Notes under the pieces: generated by a model | The model's database searches: none | Told to the model about the DNA's origin: nothing | What the model saw: the letters and a program-made list of their open reading frames with translations, nothing else | Translations under genes and position numbers: made by a program | Assembly: GCA_022425465.1 (NCBI GenBank) | Contig: JAKMFK010000108.1 | Coordinates: forward strand, 1 to 5,820 | DNA: 5,820 nucleotides | Direction of reading: 5' to 3' | Source of the DNA: Bacteroidia bacterium | GTDB lineage: Bacteria > Bacteroidota > Bacteroidia > NS11-12g > UBA9320 | In this document: piece by piece, positions 1-5,820 of the stretch | How positions within the stretch are numbered: the stretch's first letter is position 1 | How the letters are laid out: each line of letters opens with the position of its first letter

Positions 1-14
1 ACAAATTTTTAGTA

Positions 15-280
15 ATGGGTGTAACACGATTAGAAAGAAAAGGTAGAAAAAACAAGACTGTAGCCAAGGTTAGAGTTGCAACTATCAAAAGATTAAGAAG
101 TAAATCTACAGTAGAATCTCCTAATAAGAAGAATCTGGTGTTGTAATTGGCGGTGTTATGGATGTATTAACAACTATGAATGCTAAGCCTACAAAAGCTA
201 AAAAAGCTGCACCAAAAAAAGAGGTTGTTGAAGAAACAGAAACAACAGAAGCAGTACAAGAAGATAAAATTGAAGGATAA
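15..280 (+). pseudogene. Small basic protein with Ala/Lys/Glu-rich tail, reading frame broken near 130
   Basis: An ATG at 15 opens a 43-codon frame ending at TAA 144-146. It begins MGVTRLERKGRKNKTVAKVR and is very rich in Arg and Lys. From 128 another frame is open to TAA 278-280. It reads ESGVVIGGVMDVLTTMNAKP and then a Lys/Ala stretch followed by a Glu/Thr-rich tail ending in DKIEG. Joining the first frame at codon 39 to the second at 131 gives an 88-residue protein with a basic N-terminal half and a low-complexity charged tail. I recall small Bacteroidota proteins of unknown function with this kind of N-terminus, but I cannot name a family. The basic N-terminus suggests nucleic-acid or ribosome contact, which is only inference. 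One missing base in the AAGAAGAATCT run (126-136) would explain the break, as true mutation or sequencing error. If the halves are separate genes, the second could start at ATG 158. A strong terminator follows 18 bp after the stop. Confidence 0.6.
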
Positions 281-298
281 TTTATATCCCTTATACAT

Positions 299-332
299 AA
301 AGTCCCTCATAAATATGAGGGACTTTTTTTTT
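299..332 (+). terminator. Rho-independent terminator
   Basis: A perfect 12-bp stem pairs 299-310 (AAAGTCCCTCAT) with 315-326 (ATGAGGGACTTT) around an AAAT loop. The downstream arm runs into nine T residues at 324-332. The T-run is on the plus strand, so it ends transcription of the small gene before it. The convergent lectin gene has its stop codon at 341-343. On the minus strand the hairpin is followed only by a short, mixed T-rich stretch, so termination in that direction would be weaker but is possible. Confidence 0.9.
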
Positions 333-340
333 ACTATATC

Positions 341-2395
341 TTATCGTTTCAAATGAACAATGCCCTTTGAGGATCTGGCTTGTGATAAACCATTGGATAT
401 GCCACGCCAACTTGATGTCCAAAAGTACACACCATCTTGACACAATACATTTTGATAACTACCATCCCATGCATTATTGATATCTGTGGTTTCAAAGATC
501 AACCCACCCCACCGATTATAAATCTTCAATTTGAATTCAAATAATTTTGGACAATCTCTTGTGGGTTTAAAACCATCATTTAAGTTATCACTATTAGGTG
601 TAAATGCATTAGGATAAACCAAATCGCAAAGACAATCAATTAGGTTTATATCAAATGAAGTGCTGTCATCACCACATTGATTACTCATTTTTACATCTAT
701 TCGGCCATCCACATTTTTAAGTATAAACTCCTCACCCGAAACTAGGTCATTCCACAAAACATCGCCATTAGCGTTGGGTATAGATACGGTAATTTCTTCA
801 TTCACACACAATAGGACATCATCTAAAAAGCTCAATAATGGTGGATCTAAATCCCTTATCTCAATAGTGTCAGAGTCAAAACACACATTTTCCTTACTAA
901 TATCTAAAATATAAGTCCCAGCAGAAATTACATCAATAGTTGGTTGATTACTACCTGTGTTCCAAGAATAATCAATTGTATTTGGCAAGTTTGGATTTAT
1001 AACAAGAGTATCTCCAATACATAGCAACTGATCAGAGCCAAGGTTTAGTTGTTCTAATGTAACAGATCGAATGGGATATGTATCAGATACTGAATCGCAA
1101 CCATTTTTTGCTATCACAAGAATATTATCCGTTACAGAAAAATATCGAGAAGCACTTGATAATCCATCCTCCCACTGATAAATGGCATCACTTGGATTAA
1201 TATCTAAGTTAATTAATGTAGAATCACCAAGACAAAACAAACTATCTCCTGAAATTTTTATTTCTGGACTTACACTTGTGGTAATATTAAAGGTGTCATC
1301 GGCATAGCAAACCCCCTGCCAAGCTCTTAATGAGTATTCCCCCTCGTCCACCCAAGTTATAATTTTATTTCGAGAACCACTATTCCAACGTATAGAGTCG
1401 TATTTTGATGTCAAATCAAATGAGTAGCCTACTCCATTACATAGCAGGGTATCTTGAACCTCATCCATTATAAAAGGAGGGTCTACATCTACAAACAAGG
1501 TATCCTTAAAAACATTATCACATAAATCTTTGTACTCCACATAGTAGGTTATGGGTACAGTGGTAGAACAAGATGGTGTCCGAATTGAATTATTATCCAA
1601 ATATAAATCAGGTGTCCATGTGTACTGATCATTTTTACTTTCTCGAGCATTCAATAAGATTGATCCTCCTTTGCATAAGGTCATCGTGTCCTCTACCAAA
1701 ATATCATCTCTAAGACATGCAGTTTGACGATTATTTAATCCACCAGTAGATGATGTGAATCCCCAATAGACAAGGTTATCTCCGTTGAATATATTTTTTT
1801 GAATATCGTAAAAAATTCGCTGTCTCAAATCACAATCAAACCATACCTGAAGTTCTTTCGTACTCTCAGTCCATACGATACGAACAAGGTGATCTAATCC
1901 ATCTTCTATGTTACCTCCACCTGAAATTGCAGCTACAGGAGCACTAATACTATTCGTACTATTATGATCTACACTCCCATTCTTTAATATCGCTATATGA
2001 TCACTTGCGATATCCCCTTTGTCTTGATTATTAAAATCGTCAAACTCAACACCAAAACTTGGCGAAAAGCCCTCAAACCCTAGTCCACCACCAGATTTTC
2101 CAATGGCTTTATTGCTGACATCCTGCATTACAAATACAATTCCATCAGCACCTGAATTATCTTTACCACCAAAATTTAAGGAAAATTCTAAATCAAAATC
2201 CTTTGATAAATCGATAGGATCAGCATACCAAACCGATCCTAATTGCCAGTCTAATGCACCCGTGAGTTGATAACAATTGCCCCCTAATGAACGTGCATTT
2301 CCATTAGCAAAATAAGACTGTCCATAGCTCTTTACAGGTAATGATGCTAACAAAAAGAGCAAATAAAGAGCGTATATTTTCTTCAAACTTTTCAA
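341..2395 (-). CDS. Secreted L-type lectin-like protein with five Ig-like modules and type B T9SS sorting domain
   Basis: This encodes a 684-residue surface or secreted protein. Residues 1-25 form a signal peptide (Lys-rich start, hydrophobic core YALYLLFLLASL), probably cut before Gln26. Residues about 27-236 resemble an L-type (legume-like) lectin. They show GADGIVFV with Asp84, then VEFDDFNN (Glu117, Asp119) and DHIAI (Asp132, His133), matching the metal and sugar site of that fold. Residues about 237-590 hold five modules of about 70-78 residues with a repeated Cys-x18-20-Trp then Cys pattern: Cys241/Trp260/Cys292, 319/337/363, 388/408/433, 459/478/505 and 530/548/574. These look Ig-like with one disulfide each. 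Residues about 593-684 are a gliding-motility-type C-terminal domain (YPNAFTPN, YNRWGGLIFE, AWDG, DGVYFW), the signal for T9SS export and surface attachment. The likely role is glycan binding at the cell surface; the ligand is unknown. No ATG is available near the N-terminus. TTG at 2395 (or TTG at codon 4) is the best start. Confidence 0.9.
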   Translation of the reverse strand: MKSLKKIYALYLLFLLASLPVKSYGQSYFANGNARSLGGNCYQLTGALDWQLGSVWYADPIDLSKDFDLEFSLNFGGKDNSGADGIVFVMQDVSNKAIGKSGGGLGFEGFSPSFGVEFDDFNNQDKGDIASDHIAILKNGSVDHNSTNSISAPVAAISGGGNIEDGLDHLVRIVWTESTKELQVWFDCDLRQRIFYDIQKNIFNGDNLVYWGFTSSTGGLNNRQTACLRDDILVEDTMTLCKGGSILLNARESKNDQYTWTPDLYLDNNSIRTPSCSTTVPITYYVEYKDLCDNVFKDTLFVDVDPPFIMDEVQDTLLCNGVGYSFDLTSKYDSIRWNSGSRNKIITWVDEGEYSLRAWQGVCYADDTFNITTSVSPEIKISGDSLFCLGDSTLINLDINPSDAIYQWEDGLSSASRYFSVTDNILVIAKNGCDSVSDTYPIRSVTLEQLNLGSDQLLCIGDTLVINPNLPNTIDYSWNTGSNQPTIDVISAGTYILDISKENVCFDSDTIEIRDLDPPLLSFLDDVLLCVNEEITVSIPNANGDVLWNDLVSGEEFILKNVDGRIDVKMSNQCGDDSTSFDINLIDCLCDLVYPNAFTPNSDNLNDGFKPTRDCPKLFEFKLKIYNRWGGLIFETTDINNAWDGSYQNVLCQDGVYFWTSSWRGISNGLSQARSSKGIVHLKR

Positions 2396-2403
2396 GCTAT
2401 AAA

Positions 2404-2411
2404 CAAATATA
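2404..2411 (-). promoter_or_regulatory. Putative Bacteroidota -7 box before the lectin gene
   Basis: On the minus strand this reads TATATTTG, a full match to the TAnnTTTG -7 element of the Bacteroidota housekeeping sigma factor. No clear TTG -33 element lies 17-23 bp upstream. Its 3' end is only 8 bases before the TTG start, so a transcript starting 4-7 bases downstream would have almost no leader. The region is AT-rich, so a chance match is possible. Confidence 0.4.
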
Positions 2412-2421
2412 ACGAAATTGG

Positions 2422-2442
2422 TTATAGTATTAATAACTATAA
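2422..2442. repeat. 7-bp inverted repeat upstream of the lectin gene
   Basis: TTATAGT (2422-2428) is the exact inverse complement of ACTATAA (2436-2442), separated by 7 bases. It sits between the mutase stop and the lectin gene's putative -7 box, covering the place where a -33 element would be. No T-run follows on the minus strand, so it is not a good terminator for the mutase. It could be an operator or chance in AT-rich DNA. Confidence 0.25.
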
Positions 2443-2449
2443 GTCAGTT

Positions 2450-3829
2450 TTAGGATGTTAGTTCCTTGATATCTAATTTGATTTTATTAACCAAACTATC
2501 TGCAACTCGTTGTGTATTTCCCTCAGCATAAATCCGAATTATCGGTTCTGTATTTGATTTACGAAGGTGTACCCATTCCATATCAAACTCAATTTTTACA
2601 CCATCTACCGTGTTTATAGGTTGATTTTTATATTTTTCTTTAAGACGGTCTAAAATCAGGTCAACGTCAATTTCTTGGGTTAATTGAATCTTATTTTTAC
2701 TAATAATATAGTTAGGATAACTAGCCTTCAAATGACTCATAGGTCTATTTTCTTTGGCGAGGTGAGTCAAGAACAAAGCAATACCAACAAGAGCATCTCT
2801 ACCGTAATGTAACTCAGGCAATATGATACCACCATTGCCTTCGCCACCAATCACTGCATTGGTTTGTTTCATCATTTTTACCACATTCACCTCCCCAACA
2901 GCACTAGCTTGATAACTACCACCATGTTTCTCGGTTACATCTCTCAAAGCACGTGTGCTTGATAAATTAGAGACTGTATTTCCTTTGGTTTGGCTCAATA
3001 CATAATCTGCTACAGCAACAAGGGTGTATTCTTCTCCAAATACATCTCCATTCTCATTTACAAAAGCTAAACGATCTACATCAGGATCTACTATGATTCC
3101 TAGATCAGCATTACTTCTAATCACTTCAGCAGATAAATCTGTAAGGTGCTCAGGCAATGGTTCTGGATTATGCGGAAACTTACCGGTAGGATCACAATAA
3201 ATCTCAATCACATTTGACACTCCCAGTTTTTTAAGTAATTGAGGTACGGCTATCCCACCTGATGAATTGACAGCATCCACTACCACCGTAAAATTCTTTT
3301 TACGAATTGCAGCGATATCAACAAGAGGTAACTTCAGTATTTCTTCGATATGCCAATCGATGTATCCACTTTCTAACTGATAAGATCCAAGCGAATCAAT
3401 TTCGTTATACTCAAAGTCTGCATTTCGCACCTTTTCAATGATTTGATTTCCTATTTCTTCTGATATGAACTCACCTTGACTATTCAGAAGCTTCAGAGCA
3501 TTCCATTGTTTAGGGTTATGACTTGCCGTTAAGATAATACCTCCTGCAGCATTTTCATTCACTACAGCCATTTCTACAGTTGGGGTTGTACTTAAACCCA
3601 GATCAACTAAATCAATTCCCTTACTTATTAGAGTACCGCAGACCAATTGATTAACCATAAACCCTGAAATTCGTGCATCACGACCAACCACTATTTTTTT
3701 ATTATCGTTATTAACGACCGCATCAGCAAAGGCTGTGGTGTATTTTACGATATCAAGCGGAGTCAAACCTTGGTCTTCCGAACCACCAATAGTTCCGCGA
3801 ATACCCGAAATCGATTTTATTAAAGTCAT
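2450..3829 (-). CDS. glmM: Phosphoglucosamine mutase (alpha-D-phosphohexomutase family)
   Basis: This 459-residue enzyme most likely converts glucosamine-6-phosphate to glucosamine-1-phosphate in the cytoplasm, the step before UDP-GlcNAc for peptidoglycan and lipid A. It has the family's four-part plan. The catalytic phosphoserine loop is TASHNP (Ser103), with VGRDAR at 48-53 before it. The metal loop is DPDVDR (Asp248, Asp250, Asp252). The sugar-binding loop is GEGNGG (Glu330). The C-terminal phosphate-binding loop is RKSNTEPIIR (423-432). The length is normal for the family and the frame is intact. The ATG at 3827-3829 precedes the conserved TLIKSISGIRGT start, so it is well supported. Bacteroidota enzymes of this type are usually annotated GlmM. 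Phosphomannomutase or phosphoglucomutase activity cannot be excluded, because the metal loop differs from the DGDGDR common in classical GlmM. The lectin gene starts 54 bp downstream on the same strand, so read-through is possible without a functional link. Confidence 0.9.
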   Translation of the reverse strand: MTLIKSISGIRGTIGGSEDQGLTPLDIVKYTTAFADAVVNNDNKKIVVGRDARISGFMVNQLVCGTLISKGIDLVDLGLSTTPTVEMAVVNENAAGGIILTASHNPKQWNALKLLNSQGEFISEEIGNQIIEKVRNADFEYNEIDSLGSYQLESGYIDWHIEEILKLPLVDIAAIRKKNFTVVVDAVNSSGGIAVPQLLKKLGVSNVIEIYCDPTGKFPHNPEPLPEHLTDLSAEVIRSNADLGIIVDPDVDRLAFVNENGDVFGEEYTLVAVADYVLSQTKGNTVSNLSSTRALRDVTEKHGGSYQASAVGEVNVVKMMKQTNAVIGGEGNGGIILPELHYGRDALVGIALFLTHLAKENRPMSHLKASYPNYIISKNKIQLTQEIDVDLILDRLKEKYKNQPINTVDGVKIEFDMEWVHLRKSNTEPIIRIYAEGNTQRVADSLVNKIKLDIKELTS

Positions 3830-3853
3830 TTACGTTATTACGTTCTATGACTG

Positions 3854-3861
3854 CAAATAAA
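3854..3861 (-). promoter_or_regulatory. Weak -7-like box before the mutase gene
   Basis: On the minus strand this reads TTTATTTG, one mismatch from TAnnTTTG, and lies 24 bases before the ATG. A TTG (3887-3889) lies 25 bp upstream, somewhat beyond the usual spacing for a -33 element. It is the best promoter candidate I can see for this gene, but it is weak. Confidence 0.25.
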
Positions 3862-3894
3862 CAACCTTTGTGTGTCTAGTTTAATACAATCTTA

Positions 3895-3906
3895 ATAACA
3901 TGTTAT
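3895..3906. repeat. 12-bp perfect palindrome in the divergent intergenic region
   Basis: ATAACATGTTAT is a perfect palindrome. It lies between the divergent mutase gene and rnpB, about 65 bp upstream of the mutase start and 110 bp upstream of the rnpB promoter box. Its symmetry and size fit a dimeric repressor or activator site. No second copy was noticed in the window. Confidence 0.35.
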
Positions 3907-4016
3907 GCGGTTATTGTGGATTAGATTTTAAATAATCAAATTATAAGACATCGCTTATTATACTCTGTTCATATCCCGTGAATAACACTAGCATAAAATA
4001 AGCGTTTAAAAAACTA

Positions 4017-4024
4017 TACATTTG
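4017..4024 (+). promoter_or_regulatory. rnpB promoter -7 box
   Basis: TACATTTG is an exact match to the Bacteroidota -7 consensus TAnnTTTG. A start 4-7 bases downstream would fall at 4028-4031, at the first bases of the P1 helix of RNase P RNA. This positional agreement supports the box. No good TTG -33 element is visible 17-23 bp upstream. An 8-bp inverted repeat (CGCTTATT at 3952-3959, AATAAGCG at 3997-4004) flanks the -33 region. Confidence 0.7.
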
Positions 4025-4027
4025 TAG

Positions 4028-4387
4028 TGGCAAAACGGCTTATCGCGGGTATGTTTTATATCTGAGGAAAGTCCGGGCAACAAAGAGTAATGCACCTTTG
4101 GAAACAAAGGGTGTCTTGGTTGAGAAACTGAGATAACAGCAAGTGTAACAGAAAATAACCGTTCGTCTTGGCGAATAAGGGTGAAAAAGTGAGGTAAGAG
4201 CTCACACGCTTGAATAGTAATATTCATTCGGTACAAACCTTGCATGTTGTAAAACCAAGTAAACTACAGATTTAGGGCTACTCGTTCTAGTATCGTTTTT
4301 CGTTCGCTGTAGAGGGTAGGTTGCATAGATAAATGATAAGCTCATTCGCTTTTGCGAAGAGACAGAACCTGGCTTATAGTTTTGCCA
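4028..4387 (+). ncRNA. rnpB: RNase P RNA, bacterial class A
   Basis: This is the catalytic RNA of RNase P, which cuts the 5' leader from precursor tRNAs together with the RnpA protein. The ends form helix P1: TGGCAAAAC (4028-4036) pairs perfectly with GTTTTGCCA (4379-4387). Conserved core blocks occur in order. GAGGAAAGTCCGGGC is at 4064-4078. ACAGAAAATAACCG lies at about 4148-4161. GGTGAAAAAGTGAGGTAAGAG begins at 4180. AGATAAATGA is at 4327-4336, and ACAGAACCTGGCTTAT at 4362-4377. A small hairpin, TTCGC/GCGAA with a TTTT loop (4345-4358), sits just before the last block. The length of about 360 nt is normal. The 5' end agrees with the -7 box at 4017-4024. Only five T residues (4388-4392) follow the P1 strand, and no separate terminator hairpin is seen before the next gene, so the 3' end is probably made by processing. 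Confidence 0.96.
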
Positions 4388-4420
4388 TTTTTATACAAAA
4401 GAAAAAAAGACTTAAAACAC

Positions 4421-5782
4421 ATGGCACGAATACTAATCGTAGATGATGAACAAAGCATAAGAGAAACCCTCCGAGAAATATTGGAGTACGAAGGATATGA
4501 AATTGAAGAGGCTAAAGACGGAGAAAAAGCAATTGCTCTAATCAAAAAATTTAACTACGATGCTGTTTTATCCGATATTAAAATGCCCAAATTGGATGGC
4601 ATAGAAGTTTTAGAAAAAGCAAAGACCATTGCACCTGAACTTCCCTTCATTATGATATCAGGACACGGTACCATTGAAACTGCAATAGAAGCAACTAAAA
4701 AAGGTGCATTTGATTTTATCAATAAACCACCTGACTTAAATAAGCTCTTAATTACTGTAAGAAATGCAGTAGACAAAAACAACTTGGTGATTGAAACCAA
4801 GGTTTTAAAACGTCAAATTACCAAAACACGCGAGATACTTGGCGACTCTCCAAGCATTAAAAAAATTAAAAAAACCATCGAAAAGGTAGCACCTACTGAT
4901 GCACGCGTATTGATTACAGGTGAAAATGGAACTGGAAAGGAATTGGTCGCACGGTGGATGCACGAGAAGAGCAATCGATCTGACAAACCCATCATAGAAG
5001 TGAATTGTGCAGCCATCCCTGGCGAACTTATAGAGAGTGAACTATTCGGTCATGAAAAAGGTTCGTTTACATCTGCTATCAAGCAAAAACTTGGAAAATT
5101 TGAAAAAGCCTCTGGCGGTACTCTTTTCCTTGATGAAATTGGCGATATGAGTCTAGCTGCTCAAGCTAAAGTTCTCAGAGCTCTCCAAGAAAATAAGATT
5201 ACTCGAGTTGGTGGCGAAAAGGATATTGAAGTGGATGTTCGAATTATTGCAGCTACTAATAAAGACCTGATGCAAGAAATTGAAGATGGCAATTTTAGAG
5301 AAGATCTTTATCACCGTATCTCAGTCATTGTTGTACATATTCCTACCCTCAACGAACGTGTAGAGGATATTCCCATACTTGCTGAAAAATTCATGGAGGA
5401 TATCTGTCAAGATAACGGTATCAATAAAAAGCAAATTACTGCTGGTGCCATGCAAGGACTCAAAAACATTTACTGGAGTGGAAACATTCGTGAATTACGC
5501 AATATTGTAGAACGATTAGTCATCTTATGTGACGATAAAATTACCGAAGAAGACATTCAACTATATGCCAATAACGGAAAGAAAAAACCAGGTACCATTG
5601 ATGCCATTAATGAATTTAGTCGTTTTCAAGATTTCAAAGACTATGCAGAAAAAATGTTTATCGATGCTAAATTGAAAAAGAATAATTGGAATGTCGCCAA
5701 GACATCTGCAGAAATTGATATTCAGCGAAGCCATTTGTATAACAAAATTGACAAATTTGATCTCAAACGAAATTCCTCATGA
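4421..5782 (+). CDS. Sigma-54-dependent response regulator, NtrC/AtoC family
   Basis: This 453-residue cytoplasmic transcription activator should open promoters bound by sigma-54 RNA polymerase after phosphorylation. Residues 1-120 are a receiver domain: acidic pair Asp8/Asp9, phosphoacceptor Asp52 in SDIKMP, Ser80 and Lys102. Residues about 140-370 are the AAA+ domain: Walker A GENGTGKE (167-174), sigma-54 contact loop GSFTSA (214-219; usual form GAFTGA), Walker B GGTLFLDEIGD (Asp238, Glu239), sensor I AATN (277-280), arginine-finger segment FREDLYHR (292-299) and sensor II WSGNIRELRN (352-361). Residues about 405-450 form a Fis-type helix-turn-helix ending RSHLYNKIDKFDL. ATG 4421 is chosen because MARILIVDDE is the exact receiver start. 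The frame is open further upstream, but that stretch is inside rnpB. The gene begins 33 bp after rnpB with no clear promoter between. No histidine kinase lies in the window, and the target genes are unknown. Confidence 0.95.
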   Translation: MARILIVDDEQSIRETLREILEYEGYEIEEAKDGEKAIALIKKFNYDAVLSDIKMPKLDGIEVLEKAKTIAPELPFIMISGHGTIETAIEATKKGAFDFINKPPDLNKLLITVRNAVDKNNLVIETKVLKRQITKTREILGDSPSIKKIKKTIEKVAPTDARVLITGENGTGKELVARWMHEKSNRSDKPIIEVNCAAIPGELIESELFGHEKGSFTSAIKQKLGKFEKASGGTLFLDEIGDMSLAAQAKVLRALQENKITRVGGEKDIEVDVRIIAATNKDLMQEIEDGNFREDLYHRISVIVVHIPTLNERVEDIPILAEKFMEDICQDNGINKKQITAGAMQGLKNIYWSGNIRELRNIVERLVILCDDKITEEDIQLYANNGKKKPGTIDAINEFSRFQDFKDYAEKMFIDAKLKKNNWNVAKTSAEIDIQRSHLYNKIDKFDLKRNSS

Positions 5783-5820
5783 TCGGAAATGACGTTGCTC
5801 ATGCAGCCCGTTTGCTTGAA
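5779..5820 (+). CDS. 5' end of a gene, possibly L-threonylcarbamoyladenylate synthase (partial)
   Basis: ATG at 5779-5781 overlaps the TGA stop (5780-5782) of the response regulator in the pattern ATGA, which suggests translational coupling. Fourteen codons are visible, MIGNDVAHAARLLE, and the frame runs open off the window. From memory, Sua5/YrdC-type L-threonylcarbamoyladenylate synthases of Bacteroidota often start in a similar way (MIG.D...A...LE, followed by GELVAIPTETVYGL). That enzyme makes the threonylcarbamoyl-AMP used for the t6A tRNA modification. The conserved core is outside the window, so this name is tentative. That a short gene starts here is better supported than its function. 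Confidence 0.55.
   Translation, partial: MIGNDVAHAARLLE

Noticed and set aside
126..136. A programmed -1 ribosomal frameshift signal in the first gene
   Set aside because: The A/G run does not fit a canonical slippery heptamer, and I see no strong stem-loop just downstream. A simple indel is the better explanation.
2422..2442. The hairpin between the mutase and lectin genes as a terminator
   Set aside because: The stem is only 7 AT-rich pairs and no T-run follows on the minus strand.
4006..4245. A 79-codon open frame on the minus strand
   Set aside because: It lies antisense to the RNase P RNA, whose conserved blocks fully explain the region, and its translation has no recognisable protein features.
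4352..4420. An extra 23-residue N-terminus for the response regulator, from a TTG at 4352
   Set aside because: This stretch is mostly the conserved 3' end of rnpB. The receiver domain begins exactly at ATG 4421 with MARILIVDDE, the usual start.
4342..5016. Three minus-strand open frames of 67-81 codons (4342-4545, 4555-4800, 4813-5016)
   Set aside because: They are opposite the well-supported response regulator gene and show no protein family features of their own.

Overview
The window looks like the chromosome of a Bacteroidota (Bacteroidetes) bacterium, probably a free-living one with a type IX secretion system. The evidence is consistent: the DNA is AT-rich, no gene has a clear Shine-Dalgarno sequence, and -7 boxes of the Bacteroidota TAnnTTTG type lie before rnpB and the secreted lectin gene. 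The lectin protein ends in a gliding-motility-type (type B) T9SS sorting domain. The GlmM-like mutase has wording I associate with this phylum (TLIKSISGIRGT at the start, RKSNTEP near the end).

Layout from left to right. Positions 15-280 (+) hold a small basic protein with an acidic, Ala/Lys/Glu-rich tail. Its reading frame breaks near position 130, as if one base were missing. A strong rho-independent terminator follows at 299-332. The minus strand then carries two genes: a phosphoglucosamine mutase-like enzyme (2450-3829) and, 54 bp downstream, a secreted 684-residue lectin/Ig-like surface protein (341-2395). The latter has no ATG start and is best started at TTG. A divergent intergenic region of about 200 bp (3830-4027) holds a 12-bp palindrome and the rnpB promoter. 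On the plus strand come the RNase P RNA (about 4028-4387), a sigma-54-dependent NtrC-family response regulator (4421-5782), and the first 14 codons of a gene that overlaps it by ATGA. That last gene is possibly an L-threonylcarbamoyladenylate synthase, which would act in tRNA t6A synthesis.

How the genes relate: rnpB, the response regulator and the partial gene are closely packed on one strand and may share transcription. No clear separate promoter is visible before the regulator. The mutase feeds peptidoglycan and LPS precursor synthesis in the cytoplasm. The lectin protein should be exported by Sec and then T9SS and anchored at the cell surface. It may have its own promoter just before its TTG start. 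No cognate histidine kinase for the regulator is present.

I see no mobile element, CRISPR array, tRNA or clearly new system. The window is mostly ordinary core genome. The points most worth checking are the frameshift in the first gene, the unusual start of the lectin gene, the rnpB-regulator coupling, and the variant GAFTGA loop in the regulator.
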